Positions 34,461-41,672 of a stretch of DNA of 64,000 nucleotides are shown piece after piece. The DNA is from Flavobacterium filum DSM 17961 (GTDB lineage Bacteria; Bacteroidota; Bacteroidia; Flavobacteriales; Flavobacteriaceae): positions 122,929 to 186,928 of the forward strand of contig NZ_KE384381.1 of the NCBI RefSeq assembly GCF_000425465.1, given 5' to 3'. The notes under the pieces were generated by a model. The model saw only the letters and a program-made list of their open reading frames with translations. It was not told where the DNA came from and did no database searches. Positions within the stretch are counted from its first letter, which is position 1; each line of letters begins with the position of its first letter. Position numbers and translations under genes: made by a program.

Positions 34461-35174
34461 ATGAAAAATGTAGTTTTACACAAAGCCAATGAAAGAGGTC
34501 ATGCCGACCACGGTTGGTTGAATGCCTACCACAGTTTTAGTTTTGCCAATTGGTATAATCCCGATAAAGTTCAATTTGGAGTATTGCGAGTTTTGAATGA
34601 TGACACCGTTGCTCCCGGAATGGGATTTGGGATGCATCCACATGACAATATGGAAATCATTACTATTCCGTTGGAAGGCGATTTGGCTCACAAAGACAGT
34701 ATGGGCAATGCGGAAACCATAAAATTTGGCGATGTGCAAGTAATGAGTGCCGGAACCGGAATTCGCCACAGTGAGTTCAATCCAAATGCGGATCGAAGAA
34801 CAAAATTGTTGCAAATTTGGTTATTTCCAAACAAAAGAAACGTAACGCCACGTTACCAACAAATCACTTTGGATGTAAGCGACCGCCACAATAAATTAAA
34901 ACAAATTTTGTCTCCCAACGCAGATGACGAAGGCGTATGGATTCATCAAGATGCTTGGTTTTCTATGGGAAAACTCGATCAAGGTTTTACCACCGAATAC
35001 AACGTTAAACGCAAAGAAAACGGGGTATATGCTTTTGTAATTACCGGAAAAGTAACCATCAATGGGTATGCTTTAGATACCAAAGACGCATTAGGCGTTT
35101 GGGATACAGAAAAACTTGATATCCAAGTAGATGAAAATGCAGAATTACTTTTAATGGATATTCCGATGGAATAA
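34461..35174 (+). CDS. Pirin family protein (bicupin)
   Basis: A 237-residue two-cupin protein. The N-terminal cupin has the metal-binding pattern GMHPHDNMEIITIPLEGDLAHKDS followed by AGTGIRHSEFNPN, giving the His/His/His/Glu set of pirins. Bacterial pirins include quercetin 2,3-dioxygenases and redox-linked regulators; the natural role here is unknown. The start at 34461 (MKNVVLHKANERGHADHGWL) matches the usual pirin N-terminus, while the longer frame from 34401 has an unsupported 20-residue extension. Confidence 0.92.
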   Translation: MKNVVLHKANERGHADHGWLNAYHSFSFANWYNPDKVQFGVLRVLNDDTVAPGMGFGMHPHDNMEIITIPLEGDLAHKDSMGNAETIKFGDVQVMSAGTGIRHSEFNPNADRRTKLLQIWLFPNKRNVTPRYQQITLDVSDRHNKLKQILSPNADDEGVWIHQDAWFSMGKLDQGFTTEYNVKRKENGVYAFVITGKVTINGYALDTKDALGVWDTEKLDIQVDENAELLLMDIPME

Positions 35175-35187
35175 TTTTTGTAACTTT

Positions 35188-35219
35188 ACCTGTCTAGTTG
35201 AATAACCTTCTTGACAGGT
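35188..35219 (+). terminator. Possible terminator after the pirin gene
   Basis: ACCTGTC (35188-35194) and GACAGGT (35213-35219) can pair with an 18-nt loop, followed by a short T/A tract. Weak. Confidence 0.4.
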
Positions 35220-35235
35220 TTAAAACCTAATCCTC

Positions 35236-35520
35236 ATGAACGAAATAATACAACTCCATCAAAACGAAAAAAACGGCTATTTTTCAGTAGAAGTTGAGGG
35301 TAAAACCGAAGCTAAAATGACTTTTATTTTTGCCGGTTCCGATAAAATTATCATTGATCATACGGAGGTAAATCCGGGAAACAATGGTAAAGGATTTGGA
35401 AAAAAAATGGTAACCGCAGCCGTTGAAATGGCTCGAGAAAAAAACCTAAAAATCATTCCTTTGTGTCCGTTTGCCAAAAGTGTTTTTGATAAAACGGAAG
35501 CTTTCAAAGACGTATTATAA
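35236..35520 (+). CDS. Small GNAT-type N-acetyltransferase (Gcn5-related, YjdJ-like)
   Basis: A 94-residue protein of the short GNAT subfamily. It has the acetyl-CoA-binding segment HTEVNPGNNGKGFGKKMVTAAVEMAREKNLKIIPLCPFAKSVF, with the R/Q-x2-G-x-G/A-like loop reading NNGKGFGK, and ending FAKSVFDKTEAFKDVL, which is the usual end of this subfamily. Substrate is unknown. It is followed 17 nt later by a ferredoxin-like gene; in other bacteria these two families are often neighbours or fused. Confidence 0.88.
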   Translation: MNEIIQLHQNEKNGYFSVEVEGKTEAKMTFIFAGSDKIIIDHTEVNPGNNGKGFGKKMVTAAVEMAREKNLKIIPLCPFAKSVFDKTEAFKDVL

Positions 35521-35537
35521 CCCAAAAACTAACCAAT

Positions 35538-35768
35538 ATGGAACCCACCACTAAAGAATACACCAACGGAGAAGTAACCATTGTATGGCAAGCTCACAAA
35601 TGCATTCACTCTGCGAATTGCGTAAAAAATAATCCGGCTGTATTTCAACCCAAAGAAAAACCATGGATTAAAACCGATGGCTCAACAACGGATAAAATTA
35701 TTGAAACCATTCACAAATGTCCTTCCGGAGCTTTAACTTATTATCTCAACGATGAAAAATCCTCCTAA
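35538..35768 (+). CDS. Divergent 4Fe-4S mono-cluster protein (Fer4_19)
   Basis: A 76-residue protein with three cysteines in KCIHSANCVK and HKCPSGALTYY, the pattern of the short Fer4_19 iron-sulphur domain. The role is probably small electron transfer or a sensor-like module next to the GNAT gene. The coding region overlaps the next gene by 17 nt. Confidence 0.85.
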   Translation: MEPTTKEYTNGEVTIVWQAHKCIHSANCVKNNPAVFQPKEKPWIKTDGSTTDKIIETIHKCPSGALTYYLNDEKSS

Positions 35769-35964
35769 ATGGAAATTCGCCTTAATCGTTTGGATAGCCA
35801 TTTACCCGAGTATCACATTATTGCATTATTTAATTGGTGAAGAATTAAACCATTTTCCAATTCCAATTCGTACTTTAATCGTTACCGGAATATTAGTTCC
35901 TTTAATGGTGTTTATTTTGCTGCCTCTTTTGCGAAAAATTTTCGGTAATTGGATGTCGAAATAA
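35752..35964 (+). CDS. Small two-helix membrane protein
   Basis: A 70-residue protein with two predicted membrane helices (FALIVWIAIYPSITLLHYLI and LIVTGILVPLMVFILLPLL) and a basic end (RKIFGNWMSK). Its sequence resembles the membrane tail seen at the C-terminus of some antibiotic-biosynthesis-monooxygenase-like proteins, but that domain is absent. Function unknown. It overlaps the Fer4_19 gene by 17 nt and is the last gene of that set. Confidence 0.7.
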   Translation: MKNPPKWKFALIVWIAIYPSITLLHYLIGEELNHFPIPIRTLIVTGILVPLMVFILLPLLRKIFGNWMSK

Positions 35965-36028
35965 TTCAAAAGACGAGTATTGCAAAAAAAATCGCCTATC
36001 AAAGAAATTATCGAGTCCATATAAATAG

Positions 36029-36036
36029 TATTTTTG
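36029..36036 (+). promoter_or_regulatory. -7 promoter box for fabD
   Basis: TATTTTTG matches TAnnTTTG, 26 nt before the ATG at 36063. Confidence 0.45.
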
Positions 36037-36062
36037 CGAAGACAACTTTATAAAATATACTT

Positions 36063-36935
36063 ATGAAAGCATACGTTTTCCCCGGACAAGGAGCACAATT
36101 TACCGGAATGGGTAAAGATTTATATGAAAATTCGGCTTTAGCCAAAGAATTGTTTGAAAAAGCCAATGAAATTCTTGGTTTCAGAATTACAGATATTATG
36201 TTTGAAGGAACTGCTGAGGAATTGAAAGAAACCAAAGTAACTCAACCGGCCGTTTTTTTACACTCTGTAATTTTAGCTAAAACCCTACCCGATTTTAAAC
36301 CGGATATGGTGGCAGGTCATTCGTTGGGAGAATTTTCTGCATTAGTAGCTAATGGTGCCTTATCTTTTGAAGACGGATTGCAATTGGTTTCAAAACGAGC
36401 CTTGTCCATGCAAAAAGCCTGTGAAATTAAACCTTCTACCATGGCAGCGGTTTTGAATTTAGACGACAAAATAGTAGAAGACATTTGTTCATCAATTGAT
36501 GGTGTTGTGGTAGCTGCCAATTACAATTGTCCCGGACAGTTAGTAATTTCCGGTGAATACAAAGCCGTAGAATTGGCTTGCGAAAAAATGAAGGAAGCTG
36601 GGGCCAAACGAGCATTGATTTTACCTGTTGGCGGAGCTTTTCACTCTCCTATGATGGAACCGGCCCGAGAAGAATTGGCTGCCGCCATTGAAATGACCCA
36701 TTTTTCCACACCTATGTGTCCGGTGTATCAAAATGTAACAGCAAATGCCGTTTCGGATGCAGAGGAAATTAAAAAGAACTTGATCATTCAATTAACGGCT
36801 CCGGTAAAATGGACGCAATCTGTTCAACAAATGATTGCTGATGGTGCCACTAGCTTTACTGAAGTAGGCCCAGGAAAAGTATTGGTTGGATTGGTAAATA
36901 AAATCAATAAAGAAGTAGAAACGGTTTCGGCTTAA
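36063..36935 (+). CDS. fabD: Malonyl-CoA:ACP transacylase
   Basis: A 290-residue cytosolic enzyme that loads malonyl groups onto acyl carrier protein in fatty acid synthesis. Motifs: AYVFPGQGAQFTGMGKDL at the N-terminus, the nucleophile elbow VAGHSLGEFSAL, a conserved arginine in SKRALSMQKA, and the catalytic histidine in LPVGGAFHSPMM. The C-terminus ends with FTEVGPGKVLVGLVNKI. Length is typical. The restriction endonuclease gene starts 20 nt downstream, with no terminator in between, so it may be read through from the fabD promoter. Confidence 0.96.
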   Translation: MKAYVFPGQGAQFTGMGKDLYENSALAKELFEKANEILGFRITDIMFEGTAEELKETKVTQPAVFLHSVILAKTLPDFKPDMVAGHSLGEFSALVANGALSFEDGLQLVSKRALSMQKACEIKPSTMAAVLNLDDKIVEDICSSIDGVVVAANYNCPGQLVISGEYKAVELACEKMKEAGAKRALILPVGGAFHSPMMEPAREELAAAIEMTHFSTPMCPVYQNVTANAVSDAEEIKKNLIIQLTAPVKWTQSVQQMIADGATSFTEVGPGKVLVGLVNKINKEVETVSA

Positions 36936-36955
36936 ATTATATATAATTCATTTTT

Positions 36956-37849
36956 ATGACTTTACCATTAGATAAAGATTTACAATTAAAAAAATGTTCT
37001 CTAATTGATTTTAGAGATATAACTGTTAGAGTTTTAGAATATTTACCTAATGTAATATCTGAATCTAAAACCAAAAATAATTATAAATTACATTCTTCTC
37101 AAATTGCTGGTTCTACAAAATATTTGAGGCCAATTAATCAAGATTTATTCATCTATGATTCAACAGCTTTTAAAACTAAATTTGATGAATTTATTTTTCT
37201 TTTTGAAAAACTTAAAGTAAAAACTTCAAAATATGATAGATCAGAAAAACATTTAATTGATTCTGTATTATATACAATTCAACAATCAATTGGTTGTGGT
37301 TTTGACTTGTTAGCAAATCAAAATAGTTCAAGAAAACACGTTGGAAATAGATTTGAAGAACTGATAAAAGAAGTATTTACTGAATTAAAAATTTCTAATA
37401 AAAAAGCTGTCCTTCAAATACCATATGAAACAGAGGAGGGTCAAAAGGTATATAAATGCGAAAATGACTTGATATTATCACCATACAATAAAGTAAAATC
37501 AAGTTCTTCACAATTAGATAAAAATGAGATTATTGTTTCAATAAAAACAACTTCAAAAGACAGAATGGGTAAAATGTTCATTGATAAAATTTTATTAGAA
37601 AGATTTGTTGAACATGAACAAAAAGTAATTGGAATATTTCTAAATGATGTTCAAAGAAAAGAAAGTGATAATATTAGCTATACACTAGTATCAGGTTTAT
37701 TCATGGTATATTCAAAGTTTTTGACAGAATTAGAGGGAATATATTACTTAGACCCACCTCCAAATGTAAACAAAGAACCATATAATAAACACATGAAATC
37801 TTTTTCAGAATTATTAACAAATGATATATGGAGATTACTTATTTCTTAA
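36956..37849 (+). CDS. Probable type II restriction endonuclease (PD-(D/E)xK-like)
   Basis: A 297-residue protein paired with a DNA methyltransferase on the opposite strand. A candidate nuclease site reads NDLILSP (Asp171) followed by EIIVSIKTTSKDRMGK (Ser195-x-Lys197), a common variant of the PD-(D/E)xK core; the preceding FEELIKEVFTEL helix may supply Glu. I do not recognise the recognition sequence. Codon usage is more AT-biased than in fabD, which suggests transfer. It overlaps the methyltransferase gene by 15 bp tail-to-tail. It has no clear promoter of its own and no separate controller gene is present. Confidence 0.8.
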   Translation: MTLPLDKDLQLKKCSLIDFRDITVRVLEYLPNVISESKTKNNYKLHSSQIAGSTKYLRPINQDLFIYDSTAFKTKFDEFIFLFEKLKVKTSKYDRSEKHLIDSVLYTIQQSIGCGFDLLANQNSSRKHVGNRFEELIKEVFTELKISNKKAVLQIPYETEEGQKVYKCENDLILSPYNKVKSSSSQLDKNEIIVSIKTTSKDRMGKMFIDKILLERFVEHEQKVIGIFLNDVQRKESDNISYTLVSGLFMVYSKFLTELEGIYYLDPPPNVNKEPYNKHMKSFSELLTNDIWRLLIS

Positions 37850-38911
37850 ATTTTCTCTCCTTTGTTTAGATTTTACCTCATCAATAGCATTCAAAATTCT
37901 TTTTAAATGCTCTTTATCATTTAATCTATTTTTAATAACTTCACAATATTCTTCTTCTAATTCAGTCCCAACCCAATTCCTTCCATATGTTTCTGCAACA
38001 GCAAATGTTGTACCGGAGCCTCCAAATGGATCAAGTACTAAATCACCAACATTTGAAGAAGATAAAATAATTTTTCTTAATAATTCAACAGGTTTTTGAG
38101 TAGAATGTATAGTTTTCTCCCAAGATCCATTTGAAATAGTTGGAATTTCAATTACATCTTTAGGTTTGGCTCCTAAAGGATTTGGAGTCCAATCAAAGTG
38201 ACTCTTCTTTCCATTTGAAAAATGAGAACTCTCAGCCTGACTTCTGTTAGGATATTTAAGTGTATGTTCGTTATAAGGAATTCTAACTTCATCAATATTA
38301 AAAGTAAAATTTTTACTTTTTCTAAAATGCAAAATACTTTCATGCGAACGACCCCAATCATTGCCCAAATTCCCTTTATTTCTGTAAAACCAAACCAACC
38401 ATTTGCAACCTGTAAACAGAGGAGATGCAGACCACTTTAAATCAGCTAGAATTTCGGAAAAACCACAGATATACAATGAGCCAGTTTTTTTAAGAACTCT
38501 ATTTGCTTCTTTAATCCATAACATACTCCAATCAATATACTCACGTTGAGAAGAAAAAGTATCCCACTCAGCTTTTCTGATGTTATACGGAGGATCTGCA
38601 AAAATTAAGTCTACAGATTCATTTGGTAATGACCTCAAGAATTTTATTGCATCATATTTATATAATTTTCCTAATTCTGTTTCAAAATATGGTTTATCTA
38701 ATCTGTTTAAAAAATAAGTTTTACTTTCATAAGGTATTTCAAGCTGAAACTCTTCAACTAGTGATATTATGTTGTTTTCAGGATAAACTCTATAGTTATT
38801 AATAGGATGTCTAACACTTTCGAATTTTCCTGATTTATCCCATCTTCTTAGCGTTTCAGAACTTACACCTAATAATTTTGCAGCTTGACTAACAGTTAAA
38901 TAGTTTTCCAT
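37835..38911 (-). CDS. Beta-class DNA methyltransferase with N-terminal MerR-like HTH
   Basis: A 358-residue protein with two parts. Residues 1-60 form a MerR/excisionase-type winged helix-turn-helix (YLTVSQAAKLLGVSSETLRRWDK, then a wing with NNYRVY). Residues ~80-350 are an N4-cytosine/N6-adenine methyltransferase: DPPYN (Asp106-Tyr109) comes first and the SAM-binding DPFGGSGTT (Asp294, Phe296-Gly300) comes last, the order of the beta class. It should protect host DNA from the convergent endonuclease. The HTH domain and three direct repeats over its promoter suggest it controls its own synthesis, as other HTH-fused methyltransferases do. Target base and site are unknown. Confidence 0.88.
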   Translation of the reverse strand: MENYLTVSQAAKLLGVSSETLRRWDKSGKFESVRHPINNYRVYPENNIISLVEEFQLEIPYESKTYFLNRLDKPYFETELGKLYKYDAIKFLRSLPNESVDLIFADPPYNIRKAEWDTFSSQREYIDWSMLWIKEANRVLKKTGSLYICGFSEILADLKWSASPLFTGCKWLVWFYRNKGNLGNDWGRSHESILHFRKSKNFTFNIDEVRIPYNEHTLKYPNRSQAESSHFSNGKKSHFDWTPNPLGAKPKDVIEIPTISNGSWEKTIHSTQKPVELLRKIILSSSNVGDLVLDPFGGSGTTFAVAETYGRNWVGTELEEEYCEVIKNRLNDKEHLKRILNAIDEVKSKQRRENLRNK

Positions 38912-38918
38912 AATAAAG

Positions 38919-38948
38919 ATTACACAACATTACACAAGATTACACAAA
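38919..38948 (-). repeat. Three 10-bp direct repeats in the methyltransferase promoter
   Basis: ATTACACAA plus one variable base occurs three times head to tail (38919-38928, 38929-38938, 38939-38948) with a period of exactly 10 bp, starting 8 nt upstream of the methyltransferase ATG. The unit furthest from the gene overlaps the -7 box. This spacing puts all copies on one face of the helix, as expected for an operator bound by repeated HTH domains. Confidence 0.8.
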
Positions 38949-38952
38949 ACTA
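38945..38952 (-). promoter_or_regulatory. -7 promoter box for the methyltransferase gene
   Basis: TAGTTTTG on the - strand matches TAnnTTTG. Its predicted start (~38938) would fall inside the 10-bp direct repeats, so binding there should block transcription. Confidence 0.55.
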
Positions 38953-39014
38953 ATATATTTTTTTTAAATTTAAAAAAATAATTTAAACTAAAATTGTGAA
39001 ATTCTGGCACTTTT

Positions 39015-39044
39015 TTTGATGCTTTTTGGTGAACTATAATTTTG
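39015..39044 (+). promoter_or_regulatory. Two-part Bacteroidota promoter for the small lipoprotein gene
   Basis: TTTG at 39015-39018 and TAATTTTG at 39037-39044 are separated by 18 nt, matching the -33/-7 pattern. The predicted start is about 39049-39051, so the leader would be very short or absent, since the ATG is at 39051. Confidence 0.65.
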
Positions 39045-39050
39045 ATAAAA

Positions 39051-39323
39051 ATGAAAAAAATATTTTTTGGACTAATCGCATTGGGAATGTTTTCTATTTC
39101 TTGTAAAGAAACAACGGAAGATAAAATCAATCAAGCCATTGATGCCGTAAAAACGGATGTGAAAGAAAAATCAGATTCTCTAAAAACAGAAGCAGAGAAA
39201 AAATTAGATTCTGTTCAAGCTAAAACGGATAAAATGGTTGATTCATTAAAAACCAAATCTGAGAAAGCATTAGAAAAAGGAAAGGAAAAAATTAAAACAA
39301 TTAAAGAAGAAATAAAAAAATAA
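39051..39323 (+). CDS. Small helical lipoprotein
   Basis: A 90-residue lipoprotein with signal MKKIFFGLIALGMFSISC (lipobox SISC, modified Cys18). The mature part is almost entirely charged helix with repeated segments (SDSLKTEAEKKLDSVQAKTD, VDSLKTKSEKALEKGKEKIK), resembling apolipoprotein-like or YtxH-like amphipathic helices. Function unknown. It starts at the ATG at 39051; an upstream TTG at 39042 falls in the promoter. It is followed by a strong terminator. Confidence 0.8.
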   Translation: MKKIFFGLIALGMFSISCKETTEDKINQAIDAVKTDVKEKSDSLKTEAEKKLDSVQAKTDKMVDSLKTKSEKALEKGKEKIKTIKEEIKK

Positions 39324-39326
39324 AAA

Positions 39327-39355
39327 AAGGCTGTCAAACGACAGCCTTACTTTTT
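39327..39355. terminator. Bidirectional terminator between the lipoprotein gene and galE
   Basis: AAGGCTGTC (39327-39335) pairs with GACAGCCTT (39340-39348) with a 4-nt loop. An A-run precedes and a T-run follows it, so it can work on both strands. Confidence 0.88.
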
Positions 39356-40367
39356 AACTTCTAATTTTTTGTTCCCATTTCCAAGCACTTGCTAAACTTT
39401 CCTCTAAGGTGGATTGTGCTTTCCAACCTAAAACATTATTTGCTTTATCGGTATTGGCATAAGCCGAAGTGATATCACCTTCTCTCCTACCTACAATTTT
39501 ATAGGGTAATTTTTTACCCGAAACTTTTTCAAAAGCTGTAATGACTTCTAAAACAGAACTTCCGGTTCCGGTTCCAAGATTGAATGTTTCGATTTTGGAT
39601 AAATTTTTCTTCTCAATCAATCGTTGTAAAGCAACTACGTGAGCTTTTGCCAAATCGACTACATGAATATAATCGCGAATTGCTGTTCCGTCAGGAGTAG
39701 GATAATCATCACCATAAACCGATAATTCCTGACGTAAACCAATTCCGGTTTGAGTAATGAATGGCACTAAATTTTGAGGCACGCCAATTGGTAATTCACC
39801 AATTTCAGCAGAAGGATGAGCTCCAATCGGATTAAAATAACGCAATAAAATGGATTTGATATTGGATACTTTAGCCACATCGGTAATAATTTCTTCACCA
39901 ATTTGCTTTGTATTTCCATAAGGCGACATAGCAGGTTGAACAGAAGCATCCTCCGTAATTGGCATTTTTTCGGCTTGACCATAAACCGTGCATGACGAAC
40001 TGAAAATAAAATTAGCTGATTGCTTTTTTTGTAATTCTTGTAAAATATACACTAACGCATTAATGTTATTTTCATAATACAATAACGGATTTTCTACACT
40101 TTCACCCACAGCCTTTGAAGCCGCAAAATGGATAACCCCATTGATATCAGCATGTTTTTGAAACAATTGGTTTACTGCTGCTTTTTCTCTCAAATCCATT
40201 TGTTCAAAAGCAGGTTTATACCCAATAATTGCTGCAATTCTATCTAAAACTTCAATAGAAGAATTGGATAAATTGTCTACAATCAATGGTTCAAATCCTG
40301 CATTATGCAATTCAACAACAGTATGTGAGCCAATAAATCCAAGGCCTCCGGTTACAAGTACTTTCAT
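39354..40367 (-). CDS. galE: UDP-glucose 4-epimerase
   Basis: A 337-residue short-chain dehydrogenase-type enzyme that interconverts UDP-glucose and UDP-galactose using bound NAD+. Motifs: KVLVTGGLGFIGSHTVVEL (NAD loop), FAASKAVGESVENPLLYYENN, FSSSCTVYGQ and the catalytic YGNTK (Tyr-x3-Lys, in MSPYGNTKQIGEE), then RYFNPIGAHPSAEIGE and RDYIHVVDLAKAHV. It ends with the GRREGDI / LGWKAQ segment. A sugar aminotransferase gene lies 45 nt upstream on the same strand, so both probably serve surface polysaccharide synthesis. Confidence 0.96.
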   Translation of the reverse strand: MKVLVTGGLGFIGSHTVVELHNAGFEPLIVDNLSNSSIEVLDRIAAIIGYKPAFEQMDLREKAAVNQLFQKHADINGVIHFAASKAVGESVENPLLYYENNINALVYILQELQKKQSANFIFSSSCTVYGQAEKMPITEDASVQPAMSPYGNTKQIGEEIITDVAKVSNIKSILLRYFNPIGAHPSAEIGELPIGVPQNLVPFITQTGIGLRQELSVYGDDYPTPDGTAIRDYIHVVDLAKAHVVALQRLIEKKNLSKIETFNLGTGTGSSVLEVITAFEKVSGKKLPYKIVGRREGDITSAYANTDKANNVLGWKAQSTLEESLASAWKWEQKIRS

Positions 40368-40412
40368 TTTTTTGGTAATAGGTTATAGGTTAAAGGTAAT
40401 GGGTTGATAGCA

Positions 40413-41543
40413 TTAATTAAAAAATTCTAAAACTGAATCGGTTATATATTTAATTTGTTCAGCATCTAATTCGGTATGCATTGGCAATGAAATTACTTCT
40501 TTTACCAATTGATTGGTAACCGGAAAATCTTCTTCTTTGTATCGAACATCCGCATATGCTTTTTGTGCATGTAACGGAATCGGATAATAAATCGCACAAG
40601 GAATTCCTTTGCTTTGCAAATGATCCATCAAGGCATTTCTATCCGCATCGATTATTCGCAATGTATATTGATGAAAAACATGGCAATCACAAACATCACA
40701 GATAGTTGGAGCGATGATATTTTTATGACCTTCAAACGCTTTTGAATAACTTCTTGCCGCATTTTGACGAGCCACATTATAATTGTCTAACAACGGTAAT
40801 TTTGCATTTAAAACCGCTGCTTGAATACTATCCAAACGAGAATTAACTCCAACAACATCATGGTGATAACGCACATACATTCCGTGATTTACGATTCCTC
40901 GAATGGTGTGAGCTAATTCGTCATCATTGGTAAATATTGCTCCACCATCACCATAACAACCTAAATTTTTAGAAGGGAAAAAAGAAGTTGCTCCAACATG
41001 ACCAATTGTTCCTGCTTTCTTTTTTGTTCCATCTGAAAAGCGACAATTCGCTCCAATAGCTTGGGCATTATCTTCAATGACGAATAAATTATGTTCGTTA
41101 GCAATTTGCATAATGGCTTCCATATTAGCTGCTCTTCCGAACAAATGAACAGGAACAATTGCTTTCGTTTTTGGTGTAATTGCTTTTTTGATTGCTTCAA
41201 TCGAAATATTCATGTTTACCATATCCACATCAACTAAAACGGGAGTTAATTGCAATAAAGCAATTACTTCTACTGTAGCAGCAAACGTGAAATCGGCAGT
41301 TATCACTTCATCACCGGGTTGTAACCCAAGTCCCATCATGGCAATTTGAAGAGCATCCGTTCCATTTGCACATGGAATTACGTGCTTCACACCTAAATAT
41401 TCTTCTAAACTTTTTTGAAATTCATGAACTTTTGGTCCGTTAATGTAGGTTGTCGTATCTAAAACTTCTTGAATAGAAGCATCAACTGTAGATTTAATTT
41501 TATCATATTGACTTTTTAAGTCAACCATTTGGAGTTTACGCAT
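40413..41543 (-). CDS. DegT/DnrJ/EryC1/StrS-family sugar aminotransferase
   Basis: A 376-residue PLP enzyme that aminates a nucleotide-activated keto-sugar. Motifs: MVDLKSQYDKIKSTVDASI at the N-terminus, CANGTDALQIAMMGLGLQPGDEVI, DNAQAIGA, and the PLP-lysine segment FFPSKNLGCYGDGGAI. The start resembles WbpE/WlbC-type aminotransferases that act on UDP-3-keto-N-acetylglucuronate, but substrate cannot be fixed by eye. A - strand TACTTTTG promoter box is at 41596-41603. Probably in one transcript with galE. Confidence 0.88.
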   Translation of the reverse strand: MRKLQMVDLKSQYDKIKSTVDASIQEVLDTTTYINGPKVHEFQKSLEEYLGVKHVIPCANGTDALQIAMMGLGLQPGDEVITADFTFAATVEVIALLQLTPVLVDVDMVNMNISIEAIKKAITPKTKAIVPVHLFGRAANMEAIMQIANEHNLFVIEDNAQAIGANCRFSDGTKKKAGTIGHVGATSFFPSKNLGCYGDGGAIFTNDDELAHTIRGIVNHGMYVRYHHDVVGVNSRLDSIQAAVLNAKLPLLDNYNVARQNAARSYSKAFEGHKNIIAPTICDVCDCHVFHQYTLRIIDADRNALMDHLQSKGIPCAIYYPIPLHAQKAYADVRYKEEDFPVTNQLVKEVISLPMHTELDAEQIKYITDSVLEFFN

Positions 41544-41595
41544 TGTAATAGTGTTTAATTTTAAAAGAGTAAGGTCAAAAACCTAAATCATAGAA

Positions 41596-41603
41596 CAAAA
41601 GTA
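41596..41603 (-). promoter_or_regulatory. -7 promoter box for the aminotransferase-galE pair
   Basis: TACTTTTG on the - strand matches TAnnTTTG, about 52 nt upstream of the ATG at 41543. Confidence 0.4.
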
Positions 41604-41672
41604 ATTATTTAAGCAGTTATAACAATGAAAATTCTGTAAAGTGATGTATTTTAGCGACACAATTTATATTCT

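Noticed and set aside
38912..39010. AT-rich tract between the methyltransferase and lipoprotein genes as a phage attachment site or origin
   Set aside because: No integrase, tRNA end, or DnaA-box cluster nearby; promoters for the two divergent genes explain it.
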